Below, piece after piece: positions 42,800 through 51,723 of a DNA stretch of 64,000 bases. A program made the translations under genes and the position numbers. The stretch comes from Clostridiales bacterium Firm_04 (lineage in GTDB: Bacteria > Bacillota > Clostridia > Oscillospirales > Ruminococcaceae), in assembly GCA_001603005.1 (NCBI GenBank), contig LVAJ01000012.1, positions 124,001 through 188,000 of the forward strand, in the 5' to 3' direction. The notes beneath the pieces were generated by a model. It saw only the letters and a program-made list of their open reading frames with translations. It was not told where the DNA came from and did not search any database. The first letter of the stretch is position 1. Each line of letters starts with the position of its first letter.

Positions 42800-45394
42800 T
42801 TACCGGAGCAGGATCCGTTTCAGCAGCGTCAGATCCTTTGCCGTGATGCGGCTGTCGCCGTCAAGATCGCCGGCTTCCCAATCGGCAAGCGTGCCGTTTG
42901 CGGAGAGGAATTTTGTCATGGCAACGGCATCCGCAGTATTCACGCTGCCGTCTGCATTGACATCGCCCGGCAGTTTCTGCGAGGGTTTATGCAGCGCACG
43001 GATCTCCTCGGCGGTCAGTGCCGTGCGGTAGACTGCAACATTGTCCAGATAGCCGGAATAGCCGACATCATCCTTGTAGAACGATTTGCCGAGCAGGAAT
43101 TTCTGGCTGCTGCCCATATCGGCAGGAGAAGTGTTCAGGTCAGAGACTTCCGCAACTGCGTTGCCGTCTACGTAGAGCGTACAGGATGTGCTGGTAACGG
43201 AAAGCGCATAGCTGTGCCAGTCCGTCGCATCAAGATCATAGCGCATGCCCGTTTCGCCCCGCCATGTATCCACTGTGGTCTGGAACCGGAAATGATCCTC
43301 TGCGATCTTGAAAAATGCATATTGATTCTCGTCCTGACCGGTCGCAAATGTGAAGAAATTGCCGTCAGATGAGGATTTTGCATCCATGCAGATCGTGTAG
43401 CTGCGGCAGCCGTCCAGCAGTCCTGCGGCGGTCGCTGCATAGTCGCTTGCCGTTCCGCCGAACCAGAGCACATTCCCGCGCGCAGCGTCCTGCTGTACGG
43501 CGGTATTGCCGTAGAGCGTCAGGGTATGTCCGTTTCCGGTCGTATCCGGAACTGTTTTTCCGTTTGCCTGCTCAAAATCGAATGCAGCGGCAGCATCGCG
43601 CGAGACCGGCGCGATCTCGCCGATCGGTTTGCCGTAGATCTTGACCTCATAGACAGTCGGATTGTACCAGTTGTTCGTCGGATTGTTCTGCAGCGTCGCG
43701 CTCTTGACATTCAGGCGCACATATCGCGCAGTGCCGGAAAGCATATCGCTGTTAAAGCCGTAGGTCTTGGAAACGATTTCCTTGCTCGTGTCGGTGTGAT
43801 CGAGCAGCTTTGTCCAGTTCTGACCGTCCGTGCTGCCCTCGACCGTATAGGCATAATATCCCTCGGAGCCTTTGCAGATATACCACGAAATCTGGATATT
43901 CGCAAGCTCGCAGACGCGCTCCAGATCGACCTCTAAATAGAATGGCCACTTCTTCGTGCTCTCTACTGCCGTGAACGAGGTCTGATACGAGCCGTCGAAT
44001 GCTTTGTAGGCTGCGTTTTTACCCTCTGCCGGAATGGATGCCGATGCGGGATGATCCTGCGACAAAAGCGTACCCTGCTGCATCGGATACAGATCGCCGG
44101 TAGACGTATTGTACTTGAAATACGGGTAATAATCGTAAAACGCAAAGCTGTTGTCAAAATACAGCGGACAGAGCGTCGTGCCGCTCGATTCCGATGCACG
44201 CAGCCAGCGATAGGCATGCATCAGATAATTCTGATCCTGTAAATTGACGATCCAGCCGGACTGCGACGAGAACGTCGAGGAATTGCCGATGCTGCGCAAG
44301 CCGCTCCATGTGCCGGCAATGTCCTTTGTGACCGCATAGGCGCCGCTGCTCGGATACCAGCCGGCTGCCTGCGAGGTGAACAGGAAGTAATAACCGTTCT
44401 TCTTGATCATATTTGGAAATTCGCGGTACTGATTCTCGAACAGCTTCTTGACGACTGATGTGACATCGCTGTAATCCTTGTTCATGCGGAAGATGTACAT
44501 GGTCGCATTCGCGCCCTGATCCTTCGTGTTTGCAGCCGCGATCAGATAACCGGTCTGGTCGGCGTCGTCATCGAAGAAAAATGCCATGTCGCGCACCTGA
44601 ATATCCAGCGGATTGTACACATGATGCACCGTGAACTGACCGCCCGGCGTACCGGTGATGACAAGCGCTTTGCCGTCCTTGTAGCCGTCCGGCTGTTCCC
44701 AGTGCGCCCAGACAACGACCTTGTTGATATTCGCGCGGTAGTCGATGTGCACGGATTCGATCTTGCAGCTCGCAAGGGCGGAGTTCTGCGATGAATCCGC
44801 AACATTGCGCTCATTGCCGAAGTGTCTGCCGTCCGTCGAGGTCGTTTCAGCAAGATAAATGTCATTCTTTCCAGCATGCTTTTTCAGGGAGTAGCTGTAA
44901 TAAGTATTCCCGACCTTGTAGCCGTTTGTCTCGTAGACCAGATTGCTGCCCTTCTGGTTGTCATAGGTGCTGAGTCCGGACGGCAGCGCACAGGGCTTCA
45001 GCGAGTGAACGCCCGAATACTGCTCGCCCTTATCCGTGACCGCTTTCAGCTGATAGAAATACTCTGTGCCGACGTCCAGACGGTCATCTTCATAGGAACT
45101 GCCGCTGCCCTCGTAGACCGGCTCGAATCCGGATTCGGCATTTGTTGAGCGGTACAGCACGTAATTGGACGCGGAAAGCGTGGTTGCCCACTGGATCGCA
45201 GCGCAGTCCGCCTGATCGCTGTTTGCCGTACAGAACAGATTGCACGCAAGCCCGATCTCCTCGGAGACCTGCTTCGATGCGCTCTGTCCGGCGGCATGTG
45301 CAGTCATCGGCATCGCGGACACCGCTGCGGTCAATGCCATCACTGCGCCGCAGAATCCTGCGGAAAATCGTTTGAAAAGTTTCTGTACTTTCAT
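42800..45394 (-). CDS. Dockerin protein with GH43-like propeller, F5/8C and LamG modules
   Basis: This secreted 864-residue protein has a signal peptide, an FN3-like domain (about 50-135), a five-bladed propeller (about 150-470), an F5/8C (CBM32-like) module (about 480-610), a LamG-like module (about 640-790) and a dockerin (about 795-864). Propeller motifs VRDMAFFFDDD, YREFPNMIKKNGYYFLFTS and FSSQSGW resemble GH43 subfamilies 24 or 34 acting on galactans. Substrate is uncertain. AAAGGGG precedes the ATG; a promoter lies upstream. Confidence 0.82.
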   Translation of the reverse strand: MKVQKLFKRFSAGFCGAVMALTAAVSAMPMTAHAAGQSASKQVSEEIGLACNLFCTANSDQADCAAIQWATTLSASNYVLYRSTNAESGFEPVYEGSGSSYEDDRLDVGTEYFYQLKAVTDKGEQYSGVHSLKPCALPSGLSTYDNQKGSNLVYETNGYKVGNTYYSYSLKKHAGKNDIYLAETTSTDGRHFGNERNVADSSQNSALASCKIESVHIDYRANINKVVVWAHWEQPDGYKDGKALVITGTPGGQFTVHHVYNPLDIQVRDMAFFFDDDADQTGYLIAAANTKDQGANATMYIFRMNKDYSDVTSVVKKLFENQYREFPNMIKKNGYYFLFTSQAAGWYPSSGAYAVTKDIAGTWSGLRSIGNSSTFSSQSGWIVNLQDQNYLMHAYRWLRASESSGTTLCPLYFDNSFAFYDYYPYFKYNTSTGDLYPMQQGTLLSQDHPASASIPAEGKNAAYKAFDGSYQTSFTAVESTKKWPFYLEVDLERVCELANIQISWYICKGSEGYYAYTVEGSTDGQNWTKLLDHTDTSKEIVSKTYGFNSDMLSGTARYVRLNVKSATLQNNPTNNWYNPTVYEVKIYGKPIGEIAPVSRDAAAAFDFEQANGKTVPDTTGNGHTLTLYGNTAVQQDAARGNVLWFGGTASDYAATAAGLLDGCRSYTICMDAKSSSDGNFFTFATGQDENQYAFFKIAEDHFRFQTTVDTWRGETGMRYDLDATDWHSYALSVTSTSCTLYVDGNAVAEVSDLNTSPADMGSSQKFLLGKSFYKDDVGYSGYLDNVAVYRTALTAEEIRALHKPSQKLPGDVNADGSVNTADAVAMTKFLSANGTLADWEAGDLDGDSRITAKDLTLLKRILLR

Positions 45395-45463
45395 CGGTAT
45401 ACCCCTTTCGTTCCCCCGTATCATCATCAGTTCGGAATTTGTAAAGTATCTGTCTGTAAATCC

Positions 45464-45492
45464 AGTATAACACATTTCGGTCTGTATTGCAA
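45464..45492 (-). promoter_or_regulatory. Promoter of the GH43-like dockerin gene
   Basis: TTGCAA (45487-45492) and TATACT (45464-45469) on the minus strand, with a 17-base spacer. Confidence 0.7.
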
Positions 45493-45562
45493 TACTTTTT
45501 GGTGAAAGAAACAGATATGACCAAATGAAAACAGGCGTCCTGACGGCAGACGCCTGTTCTGT

Positions 45563-46567
45563 TCAGATTTCCAGTGAGAGGATCCGATCCATGATCGCAG
45601 TCAGATCCGATCCTGCGGAAAAATCCGCCTGATAGCAGATGCCGGTTTCACCCGTCGGACTGTACCAGATATGGAGATTGTCGGACGGATGATCCGGAAC
45701 ATGCACAAAAAAGCTTCTGCCGCAGTACGGATATTCCGAAGCAAGCGCCGGCGAGGAACCGCCTGACATTCTGTCCTGATCCGTGAGATTGATCAAGCCG
45801 TCTGAAAAAACATAGTTCACAGAAATGCAGCGCGCATCGTCTGCATAGACATCGCCGTTCCGGCTGACGATGCCTGCCTGATACTTCCGGAAATCCCGAT
45901 CGGTACACGGCAGGATCGGATGTGCGAACAGTTCCTTTGCGGTGTCATAATCCGCATCAAGATTCGTGAACACCGCAAGCGCTGTGCCGGGAATCTGCTG
46001 CGGCTCTGTCCGTTCAGCGGATGATTCGGCAGGGTGTGATGAAGTTGTTTGCAATGTAACAGCAGATGTTACAGATGACGTTTGCCGGATTCGGGATGAT
46101 TCTGAAAAGACAGTGCTGCTGACTGCTACTGTACTGACCGGATTATCTGCCGATTCCGGCAAAGCGGTGACTGTCGCTGCGGGTGCTGTATCCGGTTCCT
46201 GTGCTGCTGCGGATTCCGTTTCAGCAGGATGATTTTCCGTTACATTGCTGTGAAACGCAGAAGCATTCGAGGATGCCGCGGAGAGTACCGGCAGCGTTGT
46301 TCCGGCAGTTGAATTTGTATGAGGCGAAACAGTCACGGCAGACTGGTCGTTCTGCACCTCTGAATACGCCGCAGGCAGGTCAGCCGGGCGGTGTGTGTGA
46401 TAAAATGCCGCAGTGCCCGCCGCGACGATGACAGCAGCAGCCATAGTACCGAAAACGGAAATCCATTGTTTATGCAGCAGTCGAAATGATGCTGATGTGC
46501 TGCATGCTTCCCGAATCAGTTCATCGTCGATTCCGCCGAGTACTTCCAGAAATTTCAGTTCAGTCAT
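45563..46567 (-). CDS. Putative anti-sigma factor with extracellular sensor domain (module 1)
   Basis: This 334-residue protein has a short N-terminal segment (FLEVLGGIDDELIREA), one membrane helix (about 36-58), a Ser/Thr/Glu-rich outside linker (about 65-195) and a C-terminal domain of about 135 residues with no family I can name. It overlaps the upstream ECF sigma gene by 8 bases; GAGGGG lies 7 bases before the ATG at 46567. Topology and gene order suggest that it holds the sigma factor until an outside signal is sensed. Confidence 0.75.
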   Translation of the reverse strand: MTELKFLEVLGGIDDELIREACSTSASFRLLHKQWISVFGTMAAAVIVAAGTAAFYHTHRPADLPAAYSEVQNDQSAVTVSPHTNSTAGTTLPVLSAASSNASAFHSNVTENHPAETESAAAQEPDTAPAATVTALPESADNPVSTVAVSSTVFSESSRIRQTSSVTSAVTLQTTSSHPAESSAERTEPQQIPGTALAVFTNLDADYDTAKELFAHPILPCTDRDFRKYQAGIVSRNGDVYADDARCISVNYVFSDGLINLTDQDRMSGGSSPALASEYPYCGRSFFVHVPDHPSDNLHIWYSPTGETGICYQADFSAGSDLTAIMDRILSLEI

Positions 46568-47114
46568 AATCATACCCCTCTTTCTGCAAAAACGCTTTCA
46601 GCTTCTTTCTTGTCCGGAACAGCGAAGTCGCGACGGTTTTCTCATTCATACCGTATAAAGCAGCGATCTCCGCGACCGGATCGCCGTACCAGTACCGCCG
46701 GACGAAAACCTTTCGGTGCTGCTCCTTCTGGCTGTGCAGAAACCGGCTGATCGCATCAGCCAATGCATCATCCGAAATGTTTGCATCCGGTTCTGCCGGA
46801 AGACAGTCAGCAATTTCTTCCAGCGGGACGGTAAATGCCGGATTCCGCTTTTGTGCAGTATTGTATTTCAGACGGTTGACCGCGATATTCCGCACAATGC
46901 GGCAAAGATAGGTCTGTAAATCAGACGGATTCGCAGGCGGGATCTGATTCCAGATCTCATAATATGCGGAATTGACGCATTCCTCAACATCTTCACGCTG
47001 TGGCAGAATATTGCCGGCGATCTTTCGGCAAAGCCTGTCATATTGCTGTTTCAGCATCACAATCGCACGTTCATCGCGCTTGCGGAATAATGCAATGATC
47101 GCTGACGGATCCAT
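46560..47114 (-). CDS. ECF-type RNA polymerase sigma factor (module 1)
   Basis: This 184-residue sigma-70 factor has region 2 (EDVEECVNSAYYEIWNQIPP, TYLCRIVRNIAVNRLK) and region 4 (RKVFVRRYWYGDPVAEIAALYGMNEKTVATSLFRTRKKLKAFL). It directs polymerase to a special promoter set; the targets are not known. AGGAGG lies 8 bases before the ATG. A 9-base motif at 47170-47178 is shared with the region before the second sigma gene. The anti-sigma-like gene follows with overlap. Confidence 0.9.
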   Translation of the reverse strand: MDPSAIIALFRKRDERAIVMLKQQYDRLCRKIAGNILPQREDVEECVNSAYYEIWNQIPPANPSDLQTYLCRIVRNIAVNRLKYNTAQKRNPAFTVPLEEIADCLPAEPDANISDDALADAISRFLHSQKEQHRKVFVRRYWYGDPVAEIAALYGMNEKTVATSLFRTRKKLKAFLQKEGYDYD

Positions 47115-47355
47115 TGAATCAGCCTCCTTTCGTGGAATATGATTCCTCTGTATATATAGTCAGTTTTGCTTCGGAAAATCTTTCACTATCATCTGAAAAT
47201 ATTGATATCGGATCAGAATATCAGAGAAATTGTAAAATGGGAGCAAGATTCTGACAGAAAAGTACCGATTCTGATATCAGACAGCCGGGCGATGCGATAT
47301 AATAAATGTATCATACGTCCGTATCCCCCTTATACGGACAAATGGAGGAATGAAC
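47115..47355. other. Divergent region between sigma module 1 and the GH16 gene
   Basis: These 241 bases hold the shared TTTTCCGAA motif (minus strand, 47170-47178), several GATATC-like short repeats (about 47205-47280), a TATAAT box at 47298-47303 with no good -35, and an 8-bp hairpin (47317-47324 with 47332-47339) just before the GH16 ribosome-binding site. The weak -35 suggests that GH16 needs an activator or alternative sigma. Confidence 0.5.
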
Positions 47356-48762
47356 ATGAAAAAACTGCGCATCTGCGCGCTGTCGGCGGCACTCTGTCTG
47401 CTGACCGGCTGCGGCAATGCACCCGAACCCGCCTCGTCTTCCGAAGCGTCATCCGCCGATACCACGGATGCGCCTGCGGAAGTAATCACCGAGGCACCGG
47501 AAATCGCGGGCTACGATCTGCTCTGGCACGACGAATTTGACGGCAGCACGCTCGACGACTCGATCTGGAACTATGAGCCGCATGAGCCCGGCTGGACAAA
47601 CGAGGAACTGCAGGAATACACTACCTCGACGGACAATGTCTTCCTGCGCGACGGCAAGCTCGTGCTCAAGGCGATCAAATCCGAGAAAAACGGCGGAGAC
47701 TACTACACTTCCGGCAAAATCACCGCGCAGAACAAAAAAGACTTCACCTACGGAAAAGTCGTTGCGAGCGCAAAGGTTCCCGCCGGAAAAGGTCTCTGGC
47801 CCGCGATCTGGATGATGCCGCAGGACGAGCAGCACTACGGACAATGGCCGAAATGCGGCGAAATCGACATCATGGAAGTGCTCGGCAGCAGGCTCGACAC
47901 CGCCTACGGCACACTGCATTACGGTGAACCGCATGCGGAACAGCAGGGGACTTATATCCTCGAAAACGGCGGAAGCTATGCCGATGCGTTCCATGAGTTT
48001 TCGGTCGAATGGGAGCCGGGTGAGATGCGCTGGTATATCGACGGGAATCTCTATCACACTGTCAATGATTGGTTCACAGCAGTACAGGGCGAGGACGAAA
48101 AGCCGTATCCCGCGCCGTTCGATCAGCCGTTCTTTGTGCAGATGAATCTCGCGGTCGGCGGCACATGGCCGGGGAATCCCGATGCTTCGACAGATTTTGA
48201 CAAGGCGGAATTTGAGATCGACTATGTGCGTGTCTATCAGAAACCGCAGTATGACACCAACGTCACGAAGCCCGAAAAGAACTACCGTGAGCCGCTCGAA
48301 GACGGCAACTATGTCCTGAACGGCAATTTTGCCGAAAGCGAAGACCTCACCGATGACGAAGGCTGGAAGTTCCTGCTCTTTGAGGGCGGCGAGGGCAGCG
48401 CGGAGATTCAGGATCAGAAGCTTGTTATCAAGACTGAAAATGAAGGCACTGTGGACTATTCCGTGCAGCTCGTACAGCCGGAAATGCCGATGATCAAGGG
48501 CAAAAAGTATCGCGTAAGCTTTGACGCATGGGCAGACGAAACGCGCGATATCATCGTCTGCGTTTCCGCGCCGAATGCCGGCTGGATCCGCTATCTGCCC
48601 GATACCACACTGGAAATCACAACTGAACAGAAAACCTACACCTATGAGTTTGAGATGAAAGACAAGGACGATCCGCTCGGACGGCTTGAATTTAATCTCG
48701 GAAACAGAGGCTCGGCAGCAACGGTCTATCTGACCAATGTGCGCCTCGAAGAAATCGAATAA
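47356..48762 (+). CDS. GH16 beta-glucanase lipoprotein with C-terminal CBM4/9-like domain
   Basis: This 468-residue lipoprotein has a lipobox (LLTGCG), a short acidic linker, a GH16 domain (about 55-300) with the catalytic signature GEIDIMEVLG and AIWMMP before it, and a CBM4/9-like C-terminal domain (about 320-468). GH16 enzymes of this type cut mixed-linkage or beta-1,3-glucans. It has no dockerin, so it stays on the cell surface. GGAGG lies about 6 bases before the ATG at 47356. It lies between two ECF sigma modules. Confidence 0.92.
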   Translation: MKKLRICALSAALCLLTGCGNAPEPASSSEASSADTTDAPAEVITEAPEIAGYDLLWHDEFDGSTLDDSIWNYEPHEPGWTNEELQEYTTSTDNVFLRDGKLVLKAIKSEKNGGDYYTSGKITAQNKKDFTYGKVVASAKVPAGKGLWPAIWMMPQDEQHYGQWPKCGEIDIMEVLGSRLDTAYGTLHYGEPHAEQQGTYILENGGSYADAFHEFSVEWEPGEMRWYIDGNLYHTVNDWFTAVQGEDEKPYPAPFDQPFFVQMNLAVGGTWPGNPDASTDFDKAEFEIDYVRVYQKPQYDTNVTKPEKNYREPLEDGNYVLNGNFAESEDLTDDEGWKFLLFEGGEGSAEIQDQKLVIKTENEGTVDYSVQLVQPEMPMIKGKKYRVSFDAWADETRDIIVCVSAPNAGWIRYLPDTTLEITTEQKTYTYEFEMKDKDDPLGRLEFNLGNRGSAATVYLTNVRLEEIE

Positions 48763-48770
48763 TGAACAAA

Positions 48771-48799
48771 AGCGGGAGCCCCACACTCCCGCTTTTTTT
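48771..48799 (+). terminator. Terminator after the GH16 gene
   Basis: An 8-bp GC-rich stem (48771-48778 with 48786-48793) is followed by seven T. Confidence 0.85.
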
Positions 48800-48935
48800 C
48801 GTGCATAAACCGTCCGCCCATTGCACTTTCTGCAATAATATGATAAAATAACATCAGAAAAAATTCTTTCAAAAAATCTTTCAGTTTTCCGAAATTTCGT
48901 TGTCTTAGTAGATGAAGGGCAGAACGCGAAGGGCG

Positions 48936-49502
48936 GTGATTGCCATAGACGACAAAAGGATCCTTTTGATGTTCAATAATCGTGATGAGCAGGCGCTCAA
49001 AGTGACCGCAGAACGGTACGGAGCGCTCTGCCGGACTGTTGCACGCGATATTCTGGGGAGCGATGAGGATGCAGAGGAATGCCTGAACGATGCGCTGCTC
49101 CAGATCTGGAACGCGATCCCGCCGGCAAAGCCCGATAACTTCTGCGCCTATCTGCTGAAAACCGTGCGCAACCTCGCGCTGAACCGCTATAAAGCTGCGC
49201 ACCGTACCAAACGCGGCGGCGGTCAGCAGGCGGCTGCACTGGATGAGCTTTCCGAGCTGCTGCCTTCCGCGGAAAATGTGCTCTCGGAGCTGGAACGGCG
49301 GGAGCTGCTTGCGGCGATCACGCGTTATTTGCAGGGGCTTCCGGCGAAAAAGCGGAATCTGTTCGTCAGAAGATACTGGGGATTTGCGACGTTTGCAGAG
49401 CTCGCGGCGGAATATGGCATGCGCGAAAACAATGTGCAGGTGACACTCTCGCAGATCCGGAAGAAAATGCAGGCATATCTCAGAAAGGAGGGGCTGCTGT
49501 GA
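48936..49502 (+). CDS. ECF-type RNA polymerase sigma factor (module 2)
   Basis: This sigma-70 factor (about 188 residues) is a paralogue of the factor at 46560: EDAEECLNDALLQIWNAIPP, YLLKTVRNLALNRYK and FVRRYWGFATFAELAAEYGM match position by position. The start is unclear: alignment places it at codon 48945 (ATA), the nearest alternatives are GTG at 48936 (chosen) or ATT at 48939, and the ATG at 48912 lacks a ribosome-binding site. The shared motif at 48885-48893 supports a downstream start. It overlaps the anti-sigma gene. Confidence 0.85.
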   Translation: MIAIDDKRILLMFNNRDEQALKVTAERYGALCRTVARDILGSDEDAEECLNDALLQIWNAIPPAKPDNFCAYLLKTVRNLALNRYKAAHRTKRGGGQQAAALDELSELLPSAENVLSELERRELLAAITRYLQGLPAKKRNLFVRRYWGFATFAELAAEYGMRENNVQVTLSQIRKKMQAYLRKEGLL

Positions 49503-50446
49503 ACACGATAGAACTTTCCGAGCTGCTGAACGGGCTGCCGGATGAGATGATCGTAACGGCTGTCCGCGGGGCATCGCGCCGCAGGATCATGCTGATCCGG
49601 ACGCTCCCTGCGATCGCGGCATGTCTCGTCATCGGACTGACCGCTGCGATCTATCCGAAACTGCGGACGCAGACACCGGAGATCACAGAGCCGCCTGCTG
49701 CGATCGTCACAACAGCAGCGACTGTGCAGAGCACCGCCGAGACGACTGCCGAGGCAACCGCTGTGACTTCCCATACAACGGCTGTCAGCCGGACAACTGC
49801 GCGCTCTGCGACCGGAACGACCGCAATACCGGTTCTGACGGAAACTGTGGCTGTGACGGATAGCGAACCCGATCCGGTGCAGACAGATATCCGGACGGAG
49901 AGCCGGCAGGAAACCGAGCCTTCGACCGAAACAAGTGCTGTTACGGAGAGCGTGCAGCAGCAGGAGATATCCGAATCCACCACATTGACGATACCGGACG
50001 AACCGCATACGGAAACCGTTCCGGTTTGGATAAGAAGCAGCTTTTTTCAAAATAGTTCTACAAATCCGCTTATGACTTGCCGATTCGAGCGCTTTTGGGA
50101 TAACGAAATTGAGGAGGAAACTGCCTTTGACAAAGAACGGATCTTTGCAGAGTACGGGATTCCGGAGGACATCGAGCTGACTGATTACCGGCTGGCTTTT
50201 TTTGGAATCCTGAGCGGATACCGGAACACAACTCTGACAGGCGGAGAACTGTCAGAAGACGAGCTGGTTCTTCATATCTCGTATTCCGAGGAACCGTCAT
50301 ATGTCAACGAAATCATTCCGGTTGCAATCCGGATACCGGAAGGGTATACGTTTACACCGGAAAACTTCCGCGCGGAATATCAGGTCTATACGGATGCTGA
50401 TGCCGTGCCGAAGGTCGAATCACCGACAATCACAATCATTTCATGA
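49499..50446 (+). CDS. Putative anti-sigma factor with extracellular domain (module 2)
   Basis: This 315-residue protein starts with GTG overlapping the sigma stop, after AAGGAGG. It has the N-terminal segment LSELLNGLPDEMIVTA, like module 1, then a membrane helix (about 37-56), a Thr/Glu-rich linker (about 58-175) and a C-terminal domain of about 140 residues unlike that of module 1. Near its end IPEGYTFTPENF resembles a stretch in the dockerin protein downstream. It probably senses an outside signal and controls the sigma factor. Confidence 0.75.
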   Translation: MNTIELSELLNGLPDEMIVTAVRGASRRRIMLIRTLPAIAACLVIGLTAAIYPKLRTQTPEITEPPAAIVTTAATVQSTAETTAEATAVTSHTTAVSRTTARSATGTTAIPVLTETVAVTDSEPDPVQTDIRTESRQETEPSTETSAVTESVQQQEISESTTLTIPDEPHTETVPVWIRSSFFQNSSTNPLMTCRFERFWDNEIEEETAFDKERIFAEYGIPEDIELTDYRLAFFGILSGYRNTTLTGGELSEDELVLHISYSEEPSYVNEIIPVAIRIPEGYTFTPENFRAEYQVYTDADAVPKVESPTITIIS

Positions 50447-50462
50447 GAAAGGAGCGATTTCT

Positions 50463-51644
50463 ATGAAGAAACTGAAACGATTTGCAGCGATTCTGACAAG
50501 TGCTGTGCTGCTTTCCGGCGCTGTACCTGCCGGACAGGCAAATGCGCTTTACTGGTGGGGAACCGCCGACGGCAGCGAGTTTCAGGATATGACGCTGCTT
50601 GATGACAAAGGAATGTTCTCGTGGATTCCATACGGCGAGGGAATCGGATCGCCGGACAATTATCAGGTTTACACCTATCACTATTCGTTTGACCGTGAAG
50701 ATGTAATTGAGACAAATACCGAAACAGGCGAAACGAAAACAGAAATGCATCATTATGAGGGCGATCGTGTCTTTGTGGTTTGTCCGCGTGAGAATTCTAT
50801 TCAGTTTACCGTGCGTGAGGGACTTGACACAGCGGAAGCCGAAGACAAGATGCTGACGATCCTGCAAAAATATTATCCGGATATTCAGGACAAGGTGCAT
50901 CATCCGGGGAATTACCGCGTTGGTTCGGATCAGCCTGTGAATGAAGCAACATTTGTAAAGACCGGCTGGAACGACGGCGGTTATCAGGTAGTCGATCTCA
51001 GTGAAACTGCGGGTTCTGCGGAAATTGCCGACGGAATCAAGCGAGATCTTGCAGCAGCAGGACTGATCTCCGCTTTCTACACATGGGGACAGACTGCCAG
51101 ATATCAGCAGGTAACACACGACAATATTACGGCATATCATTGGTCCAACGGCAACGAATGGGAAGCAGTAGAAGCATGGGTGAACACGAATCATCCGGAA
51201 TGCGAATTTGTGCGCGTGACAAAGAACGACACTGAGCTTGCAAAAAAGATCGGGTACTACGATTATCTGAATGACAGAGTATCCTTTTCCGATCAGATCG
51301 AAGCGATATATGCTGTAATTCCGCCGGACGGAACGACGTTTCCGGAGCATTTTGCAATCGCTGCAGAGCTCTATGCGCAATTCGGAATCTGCGAAGGATG
51401 GTTCGTTCCTGAAACCGCATATGCGCCGATGACTGGTCAGAACGCGCTCGCAGCCGCCGGCGATGTGAACCTTGACTGCGCGATTGACGTTTCCGATGCC
51501 GTGCTGACCGCGAGATATCTGGCAGAAGATAAAGCTGCGAAAATCACCGATCAGGGCTTGCAGAATGCCGATGCAGACGGCGACGGCAGCGTCACGACCG
51601 ATGATATCACCGCATTATTAAAGCAGATCGCCAGAATTGAATGA
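50463..51644 (+). CDS. Dockerin protein of unknown function in sigma module 2
   Basis: This secreted 393-residue protein has a signal peptide (about 1-28), about 300 residues with no family I can name, and a C-terminal dockerin (loops DVNLDCAIDVSD and DADGDGSVTTDD). AAAGGAG lies 8 bases before the ATG at 50463 and 17 bases separate it from the anti-sigma gene, so it is part of the sigma operon. The stretch IPPDGTTFPEHF resembles one in the anti-sigma ectodomain. It ends in a strong terminator. Confidence 0.82.
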   Translation: MKKLKRFAAILTSAVLLSGAVPAGQANALYWWGTADGSEFQDMTLLDDKGMFSWIPYGEGIGSPDNYQVYTYHYSFDREDVIETNTETGETKTEMHHYEGDRVFVVCPRENSIQFTVREGLDTAEAEDKMLTILQKYYPDIQDKVHHPGNYRVGSDQPVNEATFVKTGWNDGGYQVVDLSETAGSAEIADGIKRDLAAAGLISAFYTWGQTARYQQVTHDNITAYHWSNGNEWEAVEAWVNTNHPECEFVRVTKNDTELAKKIGYYDYLNDRVSFSDQIEAIYAVIPPDGTTFPEHFAIAAELYAQFGICEGWFVPETAYAPMTGQNALAAAGDVNLDCAIDVSDAVLTARYLAEDKAAKITDQGLQNADADGDGSVTTDDITALLKQIARIE

Positions 51645-51670
51645 TCTGTGAAAGATGAACATTTGACAGC

Positions 51671-51707
51671 AAACAGCCGCCGGTGCAGCACACACCGGCG
51701 GCTGTTT
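51671..51707. terminator. Bidirectional terminator
   Basis: A perfect 15-bp stem (51671-51685 with 51693-51707) with AAA and TTT edges lies between two converging genes. Confidence 0.88.
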
Positions 51708-51723
51708 GTCTATGCAGGATTTC

